Source: Chloroflexota bacterium (GTDB taxonomy: Bacteria > Chloroflexota > Anaerolineae > Anaerolineales > E44-bin32). Taken from it: 64,000 nucleotides of DNA. Below the pieces are notes generated by a model. The model did no database searches. It saw nothing but the letters and a program-made list of their open reading frames with translations, and was not told the DNA's origin. Each line of letters starts with the position of its first letter. Within the stretch, counting starts at the first letter, position 1. This document shows positions 8,695-17,462 of the stretch, piece after piece. The position numbers and the translations under genes were made by a program. The stretch covers positions 1 through 64,000 of the forward strand of contig JADFRG010000008.1 of NCBI GenBank assembly GCA_022561385.1, written 5' to 3'.

Positions 8695-9186
8695 ATGCTT
8701 ATTAGCGACAAATTGACAAAAGGAATGAACGATCAGGTGGGAAGAGAGCTTGGCGCGTCGAGTCAGTACTTACAGCTGGCCTCCTACTTCGCACGAGACA
8801 ACTTACGGGAGCTGGCGGCTTTCTTCTTCCGCCAGGCGGACGAAGAGCGCGAACATGCGGTGAAGTTTGTCCACTACCTGGTGGATACGGGCGGGAAGGT
8901 CGCCATTCCGCAGGTGATGGCTGCGCAGGATGTGGCCTCGGCCGAAGCCGGGGTTCAGGCGGCTCTCGACGGCGAGCTGAAAGTTACAGAACAAATCAAC
9001 GATCTCTCGGCGATCGCCGCGGAAGATCAGGATTACGCCGCGCTCCGTTTTCTAGGATGGTTTTCAGAGGAGCAGGTTGAAGAAATCTCCACCATGACTG
9101 AACTGCTGAGTGTTGTCAGGCGCGCAGGAGACCAGCTGCTCCTGGTCGAGGAATACCTTTCTCGCCGCGGGGAACCTCACGCGTAA
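8695..9186 (+). CDS. ftnA: Ferritin, iron storage protein
   Basis: A 163-residue bacterial non-heme ferritin of normal length. The diiron ferroxidase ligands are recognisable: the first-helix glutamate in QVGRELGASSQYLQ, the ExxH pair in ADEEREHAVKF near residues 48-54, the helix-C glutamate in DGELKVTEQIN and the helix-D motif FSEEQVEEISTM. It forms 24-mer shells that oxidise Fe(II) and store Fe(III) in the cytoplasm. The ATG follows a ribosome binding site AGAGGC. The gene is a single transcription unit with its own promoter region and a strong terminator. Confidence 0.93.
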   Translation: MLISDKLTKGMNDQVGRELGASSQYLQLASYFARDNLRELAAFFFRQADEEREHAVKFVHYLVDTGGKVAIPQVMAAQDVASAEAGVQAALDGELKVTEQINDLSAIAAEDQDYAALRFLGWFSEEQVEEISTMTELLSVVRRAGDQLLLVEEYLSRRGEPHA

Positions 9187-9214
9187 CTCTGACGGATCGG
9201 CTGTTTGCATCCTG

Positions 9215-9248
9215 CCCGCCCACGTTCACCGTCGGGCGGGTTTTTTTT
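9215..9248 (+). terminator. Rho-independent terminator of ferritin gene
   Basis: A 7-bp CCCGCCC/GGGCGGG stem with a 12-nt loop is followed by eight T residues, 29 nt after the ferritin stop codon. Confidence 0.9.
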
Positions 9249-9306
9249 ACGGCCGGTGGTAAGAAAGACTTAAGCTTTGCAAGTGAAACTAGTGCCGGTG
9301 ATCCTT

Positions 9307-10806
9307 ATGAATCGCAAGGCATGGTTAGCCGCTCCATTGTTATTTGCGCTCGCGGCCTGCACCGCGGGCTCCGCCACTCAGACGACCCTGACAGCCCAAC
9401 TTGCAACGCGGACTACACAGACGAGCGATTCCTCTCAAATCCTGCCTGATGAGGCTGCAACGGCTTACATGTACGATCTATCCACCCGCGATCGTGGAGC
9501 AGCGGCCTTGGAGGCCGTGCTTGAGGCGCAGGACGAACGCTTCATTTCCGTGCTGATCGAGGTCATGCGGGGCTCCGAGATAGGCATTGTCCAGGGTACG
9601 GATTACCAATCCACCATCGCGGCTCTAGAGACGCTGAGCGGCGAATCCTATGGCGCGGACTGGCCGGCCTGGGTCGAATGGTACGGAACCACCGAACTGT
9701 CACCCCCTCCGGGCTTCACCGGATGGAAGGGAGAGATGCTGAGCTCAATCGACCCGCGCTTCGGAGATTTCCTCCGGGACGATGCGCCTTCTGCACTCCG
9801 GGTGGAGGAAATTCAATGGGGAGGCGTGACCGTGGATGGGATTCCGGCGCTGGACAATTCCCCGATGATTCCTGCAGCGGAGGCCGACTATTTGCTCCCC
9901 GAGGAACCCGTGTTTGGAGTGGCCATCAACGGCGATGCGCGCGCATACCCTTTGCGGATCATGGACTGGCATGAGATGGCCAACGACGTCGTGGGCGGGG
10001 TCCCGATGTCCCTGGCCTACTGCACATTATGCGGGGCGGGCATCGCGTTTGACGGCCGGGCTTCCAATGAAGAGATTTATGATTTTGGATCCTCCGGCTT
10101 TCTCTACCGAAGCAACAAACTCATGTACGACCGCCAAACCAGAACGCTGTGGAACCAGCTAACCGGGGAGCCGGTGCTCGGAGAATTGGTGGGGCAGAAC
10201 GTTGAACTCTCGCTTCTGCCGGTGGTGCTTACTTCGTGGGGAGATTGGCTGGCCCAGCACCCCGATACTCAGGTACTGGATTTAGATACCGGATACCAGC
10301 GCTTCTATCGTCCGGGGGCCGCGTACGGAGGTTATTTTTCATCCTCCTCGACCATGTTTCCGGTCTGGCAGCGAAGCGGACTGCTCGATACCAAAGATCG
10401 CATTTACGCACTGCGGATAGACGGGACCCCCAAGGCGTATCCGCTTGACAGGCTTGTCCTTGAGGGAGTGGTCAACGATCAAATCGGCGGCACCAACATA
10501 GTGCTGGTGGCGAATCGCGGCCGCGTGACGGTGAGCGGCGAAAGCCTGCGCCAGGGCAAGGTGACTTATGATGCAGGCGGTGAGGTGCGCGCATTCGACC
10601 GGGGCGACGAGTTGTTCTCAGCTGGAGATGATCCCGGCGTAGTTATCGACGCTCGCGGCGCGGAGTGGAAGGTCACCGAAGGTGGCCTGCTGGGACCGAA
10701 GGGCGAAATCGCGCCGCGCGTCAATGGCCACCTTGCATACTGGTTTGGTTGGTTTGCGTTTTTTCCTAACACACTCGTTTACGGGAACGAACCAGGGGAG
10801 GGGTAG
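9307..10806 (+). CDS. DUF3179 domain lipoprotein
   Basis: A 499-residue predicted lipoprotein. The start ATG at 9307 gives a short signal peptide ending in the lipobox LAAC (C18); an upstream TTG at 9277 would add ten residues before it and is less likely. The DUF3179 region runs from about residue 200 to 490 and contains AINGDARAYPLRIMDWHE, a CTLC motif (C239, C242) typical of the family, and a repeat of the same AYP...HEVVND pattern near 375-395. The family's biochemical role is unknown; the conserved CxxC suggests redox or metal chemistry outside the membrane. It starts a compact run with the DM13, two-component and selenoprotein genes. Confidence 0.8.
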   Translation: MNRKAWLAAPLLFALAACTAGSATQTTLTAQLATRTTQTSDSSQILPDEAATAYMYDLSTRDRGAAALEAVLEAQDERFISVLIEVMRGSEIGIVQGTDYQSTIAALETLSGESYGADWPAWVEWYGTTELSPPPGFTGWKGEMLSSIDPRFGDFLRDDAPSALRVEEIQWGGVTVDGIPALDNSPMIPAAEADYLLPEEPVFGVAINGDARAYPLRIMDWHEMANDVVGGVPMSLAYCTLCGAGIAFDGRASNEEIYDFGSSGFLYRSNKLMYDRQTRTLWNQLTGEPVLGELVGQNVELSLLPVVLTSWGDWLAQHPDTQVLDLDTGYQRFYRPGAAYGGYFSSSSTMFPVWQRSGLLDTKDRIYALRIDGTPKAYPLDRLVLEGVVNDQIGGTNIVLVANRGRVTVSGESLRQGKVTYDAGGEVRAFDRGDELFSAGDDPGVVIDARGAEWKVTEGGLLGPKGEIAPRVNGHLAYWFGWFAFFPNTLVYGNEPGEG

Positions 10807-10809
10807 TTT

Positions 10810-11367
10810 ATGGGTCGCAGGACAGCGATTGTCATCGGTGTACTGGCTCTGCTCGCGCTTCCGGTAGCCTGGTACCTGATCTCTCCGATCTTCATTGATC
10901 GAGAGGTCGACGAGGCTTTTCCCACGCTTTCTCCACAGGCCACCGCAACGATGTCCGCCGCGGCGGCCCAGCCCGACGTGGAGATGGAAGAAGCGATGCC
11001 CGAGGGTGCCATGGAGGACATGCAGGTCCTGGCACGTGGAGAGTTTTATGATTTAGGGGGACACTCAGGGATGGGCACTGCCACGGTTTACGAGTTGGCG
11101 GACGGCTCCCGCCTGCTGCGCCTCGAGAACTTTCAAGTAATCAACGGCCCACAGCTGCATGTCTGGATGGTTCCCCCGGATCCGGTGCCGGACACCGTTG
11201 GACGCGAGATTCCAGGCTACATTGACCTGGGGCCGCTGAAGGGCAATATCGGCGACCAGAACTACGAACTTCCGGTCGATCTCGATCTGGGTAGCTATGG
11301 ATCGGTTGTAATATGGTGTGTCCCGTTTAGAGTGCCTTTCAATGCTGCGCCGCTCAGCGCTCCGTAA
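10810..11367 (+). CDS. DM13-domain membrane protein
   Basis: A 185-residue protein with one N-terminal membrane anchor (residues 7-25), a short Ala/Met-rich linker and a DM13 domain at about 75-180. Domain landmarks are GEFYDLGGHSGMGTATVYEL, LRLENFQVINGPQLHVWM, YIDLGPLKGNIGDQNYELP and SVVIWCVPFRVPFNAAPL. The DM13 domain has been proposed to take part in electron transfer, with a redox-active cysteine (here in IWCVPF). It begins 3 nt after the DUF3179 gene and is likely co-transcribed with it. Confidence 0.82.
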   Translation: MGRRTAIVIGVLALLALPVAWYLISPIFIDREVDEAFPTLSPQATATMSAAAAQPDVEMEEAMPEGAMEDMQVLARGEFYDLGGHSGMGTATVYELADGSRLLRLENFQVINGPQLHVWMVPPDPVPDTVGREIPGYIDLGPLKGNIGDQNYELPVDLDLGSYGSVVIWCVPFRVPFNAAPLSAP

Positions 11368-11388
11368 CAACTAAAAAAGTAGAAGGAT

Positions 11389-12069
11389 ATGGCACTGCAG
11401 AAGGATATCCTGGTCGTCGAAGACGAAGACAACATTCGGGAAGTTGTCGGTCGATACCTCAAGCGCGAAGGCTTCAGCGTCCGCGAGGCGGCGGACGGTT
11501 ATGCCGCGTTGGATGCCATTGAGGAGCGGCCGCCGGATCTCATTGTTATGGACCTCATGCTGCCCGGCATCGACGGGCTCACTCTCACGCGGCAGGTGCA
11601 GCAGAAGTCTGCCATTCCCATCATTATTCTCACCGCTCGGGGGGACACCAGCGACCGCATCCGGGGCCTCGATTGGGGAGCGGACGATTATCTTCCCAAA
11701 CCCTTTAGCCCCCGCGAGCTCGTATCCAGAATCCATGCGGTGCTCAGGCGGGTGGGCGAAACATCCGCCACCGAGCTTGCGTTTGGAGCGGTGACGGTAT
11801 CCTACGATTCGCGACAGGTCCGGGTGGGCGGCGAAACGGTACCGCTGACCGCCCGCGAATTCGACCTGCTCTGGTTCATGGCCAGCCACGCCGGACAGGT
11901 TTTCAGTCGGGAGAGCCTGCTCGACAATGTGTGGGGCCCAGATTTTTCCGGAGATCCTTCCACAGTGACGGTGCACATGCGCCATCTGCGGAAGAAGCTT
12001 GAGCCAGATCCCTCTTCGCCGCAGCACCTGATCACCGTTTGGGGGGTGGGTTATCGTTTCGAAAAGTGA
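11389..12069 (+). CDS. OmpR/PhoB-family response regulator
   Basis: A 226-residue two-domain regulator. The receiver has the acidic pocket VVEDEDN (residues 9-15), the phosphorylation site D55 in IVMDLMLPGIDG, the switch residue in ILTARGD and the lysine in YLPKPFSPREL. A winged-helix DNA-binding domain covers about residues 125-224 and ends with [10 protein letters not shown]. The start is supported by AGAAGGA before the ATG. It overlaps the downstream kinase by GTGA, so the two form a cognate pair. No target site can be deduced, although the flanking redox lipoproteins are natural candidates. Confidence 0.93.
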   Translation: MALQKDILVVEDEDNIREVVGRYLKREGFSVREAADGYAALDAIEERPPDLIVMDLMLPGIDGLTLTRQVQQKSAIPIIILTARGDTSDRIRGLDWGADDYLPKPFSPRELVSRIHAVLRRVGETSATELAFGAVTVSYDSRQVRVGGETVPLTAREFDLLWFMASHAGQVFSRESLLDNVWGPDFSGDPSTVTVHMRHLRKKLEPDPSSPQHLITVWGVGYRFEK

Positions 12070-13298
12070 ATAGGCAAAGGCTGACCTTTCTCGCCACTCT
12101 CGGGCTCACGCTGGGCGCAACGCTGGGTCTGGCGGCGCTGATCATGCGGCCGACCCGGCCAGAATTTTTCGATCTGGCACTCCTCTTCGCGATCTCGGGG
12201 GTAGGAGCTTTATTTGTAGGATTCCTATCGGTCCAGGTGGGCTGGTGGCGCCGCGCAACGAGCCTGACTCAGACACTGACCGTGGGCCACGTCCTGGCGG
12301 CCCTGTTCGGCCTGGTGATCGTGCTGCTCCTGGCCAGGCTGATGTTCATCAGCGAACATGATCTTGCGCTGGCGGCAGTGTTGTTATTTTTTGCAAGCAG
12401 CGTGTCGGTGTCGTTCGGATACTTCTTTTCGACCTCCATCACACAAAGGCTCAAGGAGCTCGATCGTGGCGCCAGGCGCTTGAGCGAGGGTCAATTTTCG
12501 GTGCGGGTTGATGTGGCTGGCCGGGACGAGGTGGCGGCGCTGGGCCGGGCCTTTAACGCCATGGCGGAACACCTCGAGAATGCCGAACACGAAGCCGAAA
12601 GATTGGAGAAGGCGCGGCAGGAATTCATTGCGGGTGCCTCGCACGACCTCCGGACGCCGCTGGCCTCTCTGCGCGCCATGCTGGAGGCGATCGCGGACGG
12701 AGTGGTGGAGGATCCCACGGACTACATTCGCCGCAGCCAGCGCGTGATCACTCAAATGAGCAACCTGACGGATGACCTGGTCGAATTGGCGGCGCTGGAC
12801 AGTGGGGCAGCACCCATGGAGCGAACGCCGGGGCCCATCGAGGAAGTTATCGAAACCGCATTGGAGGGTGCCGCGCTGAAGGCGGAATCAAAGGGGGTGG
12901 AGCTTACCGGCCCGACCCACAGCGACCTGCCCTTGATCCCGATGGCGGCCGACAAGATCGGGCGCGTCCTTCAAAATCTGCTCGACAACGCCATCGACCA
13001 CACCGAGCCGGGTGGGAAGGTAAACATTTCGGCCGTAGAACGGAACGGCGCCGTGGAGGTGACAGTGGGGGACAGCGGGATCGGAATTCGCCCGGAGAGT
13101 TTGCCTTACATCTTCGAGCGATTCTATCGCGGTGAGGAGAGCCGGCCGAGGGCGGATAATGACGCCGGCGGCTTGGGACTCGGGCTGGCGATCGCCAGAG
13201 AGCTGATTGAAGCTCACGGGGGGACTATATGGGCCGAGAGCGACATGCAAAGCGGAACCAACATCACCTTTTCGCTGCCCCAGGAGCGGCCCGAGTGA
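12066..13298 (+). CDS. Membrane sensor histidine kinase
   Basis: A 410-residue kinase. About four membrane segments occupy residues 5-135 with almost no periplasmic loop, so signal sensing is probably within the membrane. A HAMP linker ([16 protein letters not shown]) leads to the HisKA phosphoacceptor [12 protein letters not shown], then HATPase motifs [10 protein letters not shown] (N box), GDSGIGI (G1), FERFYRG (F box) and [10 protein letters not shown] (G2). The start GTG at 12066 overlaps the regulator stop as GTGA and is preferred to the GTG at 12039. Its own stop overlaps the next gene in the same way. Confidence 0.92.
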   Translation: MNRQRLTFLATLGLTLGATLGLAALIMRPTRPEFFDLALLFAISGVGALFVGFLSVQVGWWRRATSLTQTLTVGHVLAALFGLVIVLLLARLMFISEHDLALAAVLLFFASSVSVSFGYFFSTSITQRLKELDRGARRLSEGQFSVRVDVAGRDEVAALGRAFNAMAEHLENAEHEAERLEKARQEFIAGASHDLRTPLASLRAMLEAIADGVVEDPTDYIRRSQRVITQMSNLTDDLVELAALDSGAAPMERTPGPIEEVIETALEGAALKAESKGVELTGPTHSDLPLIPMAADKIGRVLQNLLDNAIDHTEPGGKVNISAVERNGAVEVTVGDSGIGIRPESLPYIFERFYRGEESRPRADNDAGGLGLGLAIARELIEAHGGTIWAESDMQSGTNITFSLPQERPE

Positions 13299-13861
13299 AG
13301 TATTGGTTCCTGCTCTTGATAGGCCTGGCGGCATGTGTTCCTCAAAACGCGCCGGCTGGACCCTCTCCCGCCGTGACCGAACCCCCGACCAAGGTTGAGG
13401 CGCCGGCGCTGCCGGACTTGGGCCCCGCCCCCGAGCTTCAGAATGAAATCTGGCTCAATGTGGATCGCCCCCTGCGCCTGTCTGAGCTCCGTGGCAAGGT
13501 GGTGTTGCTCGAAATGTGGACCTTTGGCTGAATTAACTGTCAAAGGGTTATCCCGAGCCTCCGTGAGTGGCACCATCGATTGGCGGACCAGGGGCTGGTG
13601 GTTATCGGAAATCACTATCCAGAGTTCGGCTACGAGCGTGATCTGGCAAACCTCGAGCAGGCCCTCGTGCGGCTGGAGGTCAACTACCCGGTGGCTCAGG
13701 ACAACGATCGAGAGACCTGGAGCGCGTATGGGACGCGCTTCTGGCCGACGCTCTACTTGATCGACAAACGAGGCCGGCTGCGTTATCAGCACATCGGGGA
13801 AGGGCGATACGAGGAAACTGAAGCAGCAATCCAATCGCTGCTGGCGGAACAATATCCTTAG
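13295..13861 (+). CDS. Thioredoxin-fold lipoprotein, predicted selenoprotein (TGA at 13529)
   Basis: The frame reads from GTG 13295, overlapping the kinase stop, through one in-frame TGA at 13529-13531 to the TAG at 13859-13861, giving 188 residues. It opens with a lipoprotein signal, lipobox LAAC with C14. The redoxin/TlpA-like domain follows: [10 protein letters not shown], then TGA as residue 79, then [14 protein letters not shown]. Homologous families read WTxxCINC here, so the TGA replaces the first cysteine of the CxxC and would make a U79-x-x-C82 site. The sequence after the TGA is fully conserved ([25 protein letters not shown]), which argues against decay. A possible SECIS hairpin with GU in its loop lies about 13556-13571 but is weak. 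Alternative: a recent nonsense mutation. No sel genes are in the window. Confidence 0.75.
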
Positions 13862-13971
13862 TTCCAGGTAAGGCCGACTTCGCCGGGGTGGTCATCGACA
13901 CCCCAAATTAGGCGATATTCGCGCAGAATCCCCCCATAAACAGGCCTCGTAGCGTCACAGGGTGGTTGTGC

Positions 13972-13985
13972 TATACTGCCGCGCT
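13972..13985 (+). promoter_or_regulatory. -10 box of leaderless promoter for the 14-21 kb operon
   Basis: TATACT at 13972-13977 stands 8 nt before GTG 13986. It is the only promoter-like element in the 124-nt gap after the selenoprotein gene and probably drives the following operon. Confidence 0.55.
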
Positions 13986-14210
13986 GTGGATGCTGGAGGA
14001 AAGACCACGCAACGTGCCGTGGTCTGGCTACGCCATCGCGGTTTGGATTCGTGGGTGGCGGACATCCTGGAGGCCGCTGGCCCCTTTACAACGATCTTAG
14101 CGCAGCTCAGCTATATGGCCGTACCGTTCCTTGGGGACGGCCTGGATGACATTGCACGCTCGCTGGAGCAGCCGGAGGGGCTTATTCAAGAGTTAAGGGA
14201 AGGCTCATGA
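13986..14210 (+). CDS. Small protein of unknown function
   Basis: A 74-residue protein starting at GTG 13986 (VDAGGKTTQRAVVWLRHRG), chosen because of the TATACT box 8 nt upstream. A mildly hydrophobic stretch, ILAQLSYMAVPFLG, lies near residue 40, possibly a peripheral or single membrane helix. I recognise no family. It overlaps the next gene by ATGA, which supports it being translated. It is the first of eight genes in an uncharacterised operon. Confidence 0.55.
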   Translation: MDAGGKTTQRAVVWLRHRGLDSWVADILEAAGPFTTILAQLSYMAVPFLGDGLDDIARSLEQPEGLIQELREGS

Positions 14211-14956
14211 CGGCCGTCGATCTGCAAGGCTTGCTGCTGCTTTTTGCATTCCTGGGGCTGATGCTGGGATCAGCCGCAACCAGCCGACGCTGGCCGGCTA
14301 CCTTTCGGCCGATCGCCGCCTTCGAAGCGCTTGGAAAGGCAATCGAACGTGCGGTCGAGGCGGGTGAACGGGTGCACGTATCCCTGGGCACCGGCTCTGT
14401 AATTGGTCCGGAGAGCGCGCCCGCATTTGCGGGCCTGGCTGCACTTTCCCGTATCGCACGCGCAACTTCCATGAGCGATCGTCCGGCCGTGGTTACCGCC
14501 GGCGACGGCGCCATGGCGATTCTTGCCCGCGACACGCTCCGCAGCTCCTACGGCGAGAGCGGATCGCCTGACCTTTACGATCCCACCTCCGGCCGCCTTC
14601 TCGGGCCTACTCCTTTCTCCTATGTCGCGGGTCTGCCCAGCGTACTCACCAACGAGGGTGTATCGGTGCATATGTTAAGCGGCTTCTACGGATTCGAAGC
14701 CGGTTTGGCAGCTGAATTCGGCGAGCGCGCGCGGGCCTTTGTTATCGGAGGGACCAGCGAGGTTCAGTCGCAAGCGTTGCTCTATGCGGTCGCGCGGAAT
14801 CCCCTGCTGGGCGAAGAAGTTTTCGCCAGCGGTGCCTATTTAGGCGCGGGCGAGCTCCACAAAGCCAGCCTCCGCACGCAGGACATCATTCGAATCGGGC
14901 TTATCGTGCTGATATTGCTGGGCGTACTAATGGCCACTTTCGAAGACCTGATATGA
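14207..14956 (+). CDS. Membrane protein of unknown function (DUF6754-like)
   Basis: A 249-residue protein with an N-terminal membrane helix (about 9-24) and a C-terminal one (about 226-243) bracketing a soluble domain with glycine-rich turns (VHVSLGTGSVIG, FYGFEAGLAAEFG, AFVIGGTSEVQSQALLYA, ASGAYLGAGELHKASLRTQD). From memory this pattern fits a conserved Chloroflexota family (DUF6754), but I cannot verify the number. The GxxGxG-like turns could bind a ligand. Overlaps of 4 nt with both neighbours show tight translational coupling. Confidence 0.6.
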   Translation: MTAVDLQGLLLLFAFLGLMLGSAATSRRWPATFRPIAAFEALGKAIERAVEAGERVHVSLGTGSVIGPESAPAFAGLAALSRIARATSMSDRPAVVTAGDGAMAILARDTLRSSYGESGSPDLYDPTSGRLLGPTPFSYVAGLPSVLTNEGVSVHMLSGFYGFEAGLAAEFGERARAFVIGGTSEVQSQALLYAVARNPLLGEEVFASGAYLGAGELHKASLRTQDIIRIGLIVLILLGVLMATFEDLI

Positions 14957-15582
14957 GGCTTTTCAGGGTCTCATCGCTCTGGGCGGCGGTGGCAGCCGCC
15001 ATTGGCGCCTTTGTGCTGCTGGGTTATTTCCTGGATTTCGAATTTATCCAAAATATCCGCTTGCTGTTCATGCGGTGGGCGGCACTCCTGGCCGCGGCCG
15101 CCCTGCTGGTGGGGCTGGCGAACCTGGTACAGGTGCATTGGCGCAAGTTGAGCCTGACGGACGAAGGCTGGATCTACAGCGCGGTGTTGATCCTGGCGTT
15201 GCTGGCCACGCTCATCCTGGCCCTGCTCCTTGGGCCGGACGACGAAGTGGCGCTGTTTATCGTTGAGAATTTCCAACTTCCGCTCGAAGCGGGACTCATG
15301 GCTCTGCTCTCGGTGACGCTGCTTGTCGCCGGGTTTCGCCTAGCGGCACGGCGCCGGGACGCGTTCAGTGTGTTGTTCCTGGCCACCGCCCTGCTGGTTT
15401 TGCTCGGTACAGGGCCCGTGCTGGGCGGCGCCGAAGGTCAAGTCATGCGCGATCTGCGAGCCTGGATTGCGCAGGTATGGTCTGCCGGGGGGGCGCGCGG
15501 TATCGCTCTGGGAGTCGCCCTCGGGGCAACAACCACTGGATTACGTGTACTGCTGGGGGCGGATAGGCCCTATGGATCTTAA
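14953..15582 (+). CDS. Polytopic membrane protein of unknown function
   Basis: A 209-residue, strongly hydrophobic protein with about six membrane segments (around 8-25, 35-58, 73-94, 98-120, 128-150 and 165-190). Short charged loops include QVHWRKLSLTDEGW and RLAARRRDAFS. No family is recognised. It begins inside the stop of the preceding gene (ATGA) and ends 3 nt before the zinc-ribbon gene, so it is almost certainly part of the same complex or pathway. Confidence 0.6.
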   Translation: MRLFRVSSLWAAVAAAIGAFVLLGYFLDFEFIQNIRLLFMRWAALLAAAALLVGLANLVQVHWRKLSLTDEGWIYSAVLILALLATLILALLLGPDDEVALFIVENFQLPLEAGLMALLSVTLLVAGFRLAARRRDAFSVLFLATALLVLLGTGPVLGGAEGQVMRDLRAWIAQVWSAGGARGIALGVALGATTTGLRVLLGADRPYGS

Positions 15583-15585
15583 TTA

Positions 15586-17448
15586 GTGGAAAAAATTAAT
15601 TGTCCCATGTGCGGCAAGCCCAATCCCGGGGAGGCCGAAGAATGCGAACATTGCGGGGCGCGCCTGAAGCCACTCGAAGTGGGGGGCAGCTCCGAGGATT
15701 CGGAAAAATGGTTAGACCGCATGCGGGAAGATGTGGGGGAAGCTCCCACTTCTTCGGAAATGGGTGGGGAGGCCGTGAACGAGCCCGACGACACATCCTC
15801 CGAGGGACCCGATGATTTAGATTTCGATAAATTGAGGGCCGAGCAGACGGAGGAGAAGTTGCCGCAGGAGGCTGAGCCGGCCAAGGAAGACGTGCCGGAG
15901 TGGCTGCAGCGTATTCGAGAGAAGAAAGCCGAAGAACCGAAGGACCTTGTGGAATCGAACGAACCTGCACCCGAGCAGGCCCTGCGAGCAGCCGCCCCTC
16001 CAGCGGATGAAGTTGGATCAGAGACGGCAGGACCGGCGCCCGAAGAGGAGCTCCGGCCCGGGAGTGAAGCGGAGCCCGAACCGGAGTCTCCGGACTGGCT
16101 CGAGGAGGCAGAGGACAAGGGCGCCCTGGCTGAGGAGGAGAAGGATGCCGAGCCCGAGGCGGCCCTGCCACACGTCCCGGCCCTGATCGCAGGGGCGGAA
16201 AAACCACCGGAAGCCGAGCTCGGCGACCTGGGTCTTCCCGATTGGCTGGGGGAGATCGAGCCACTCGAAGACGAGGAACCCGAGGGGTCCGCCCCGGACC
16301 TGGCTCGCGCTACCCTCCCCAACTGGCTGGAAGCCATGCGTCCGGTGGACACCTTTCGCTCCGTAGTCGAAATCGCATCGGAAGACGATCAGGCGGTCGA
16401 ATCGGTGGGTCCGCTTGCCGGGCTGAGCGGCGTACTGCTCGCGGAGCCGATCGTGGCCATGCCGCGTACCTCGAGCGTCGGCTCCATGCAGCTCGACGTT
16501 TCGGAGCGCCAATACGATCAGGCAGAGCTGCTTCAGCGGCTGGTCGAGGAAGAAGAGCAAGAAGCGCCCGCCAAGCCCAAACGCAGGGCTCGTCTGGCAA
16601 TCTACCGCTGGGCGATTGCGGCCGTGATCCTGTTGGCCGTATCGCTCCCGATTGTTACCGGTGAGCCCAGCTTCGCCCTTCCCAGTCTTGAGCCGCGAGA
16701 ACTCGGGGCCTTGTTCAACCTGGTGGAGCAATTGCCGGCGGAGCGGCCGGTGCTGGTGGTCTTCGAATACGAGCCGGGGAATGCGGGCGAGCTCGAGGCG
16801 GTTTCGGGGGCGTTGCTGGATCAGATGATGGCCAGGGGGCTACTCCTGGCGAGCCTGTCGACCCGTCCGACAGGGCCCGCCTTAGCCAAACGCGCCATGG
16901 ATCCTTACGCGGAACGCCACGGCTACCAAGACGGTTTAGGCATCGTGCATCTCGGGTATTTGTCCGGCGGTCCGACCGCGGTACAGCTATTTGCCGCCAG
17001 CCCCCGCGATGCGGTGCTCAAGGGTTTTGCGCTGCCTGAGCAGGTACGGGAGTCGGGTCTAACGGCCTGGGATACCGTGGTGCTGGAGCGGGTTCAAGCG
17101 CTCTCAGACTTTGGAATGGTGGCTGTCATCACCGCCGACAGCGAGTCTGCACGCGTCTGGACCGAGCAGGCCCGTCCCTACATGGGGGACACACCGTTAG
17201 TGGTCGTATTATCCGCCGGTGCGGAACCGCTCATTCGACCCTATTTCGAAAGTGACGATCCAAAAATAAGTGGAATACTCTCCGGACTGCCGGCGGCGGC
17301 GGCCTACGAGCTACGCAACGGCCGCCTCGGACTTGCGCAGGCACGCTGGGACGCATTTGGCACCGGGATGTTGGCGGCGGAAATTGTGCTGCTGGCGGGC
17401 ATAGGTTATGGACTTCTCAATCTGTGGAGAGGCCGAAGCTTGGCCTAG
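15586..17448 (+). CDS. Zinc-ribbon, acidic linker and membrane-anchored protein with WL repeats
   Basis: A 620-residue protein. The N-terminus is a four-cysteine zinc ribbon (CPMC at 6-9 and CEHC at 20-23). Residues 30-330 are a Glu/Pro-rich disordered region carrying five spaced Trp-Leu motifs: KWLDRM (41), EWLQRI (105), DWLEEA (170), DWLGEI (219) and NWLEAM (246). A membrane helix at about 338-358 leads to an extracytoplasmic alpha/beta domain (RPVLVVFEYEPGNAGELE, GIVHLGYLSGGPTAVQLF, GMVAVITADSESARVWTEQ) and a final helix near 593-613. The function is unknown. WL motifs suggest a scaffold for a repeated binding partner. The start is GTG 15586. Confidence 0.65.
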   Translation: MEKINCPMCGKPNPGEAEECEHCGARLKPLEVGGSSEDSEKWLDRMREDVGEAPTSSEMGGEAVNEPDDTSSEGPDDLDFDKLRAEQTEEKLPQEAEPAKEDVPEWLQRIREKKAEEPKDLVESNEPAPEQALRAAAPPADEVGSETAGPAPEEELRPGSEAEPEPESPDWLEEAEDKGALAEEEKDAEPEAALPHVPALIAGAEKPPEAELGDLGLPDWLGEIEPLEDEEPEGSAPDLARATLPNWLEAMRPVDTFRSVVEIASEDDQAVESVGPLAGLSGVLLAEPIVAMPRTSSVGSMQLDVSERQYDQAELLQRLVEEEEQEAPAKPKRRARLAIYRWAIAAVILLAVSLPIVTGEPSFALPSLEPRELGALFNLVEQLPAERPVLVVFEYEPGNAGELEAVSGALLDQMMARGLLLASLSTRPTGPALAKRAMDPYAERHGYQDGLGIVHLGYLSGGPTAVQLFAASPRDAVLKGFALPEQVRESGLTAWDTVVLERVQALSDFGMVAVITADSESARVWTEQARPYMGDTPLVVVLSAGAEPLIRPYFESDDPKISGILSGLPAAAAYELRNGRLGLAQARWDAFGTGMLAAEIVLLAGIGYGLLNLWRGRSLA

Positions 17449-17462
17449 GATGGCCTAGAGCC

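Noticed and set aside
13295-13861. Reading the TGA at 13529 as a frameshift or two separate genes
   Set aside because: Both halves are in the same frame and conserved domain sequence continues without gap across the TGA; a second gene would lack a start before its conserved region.
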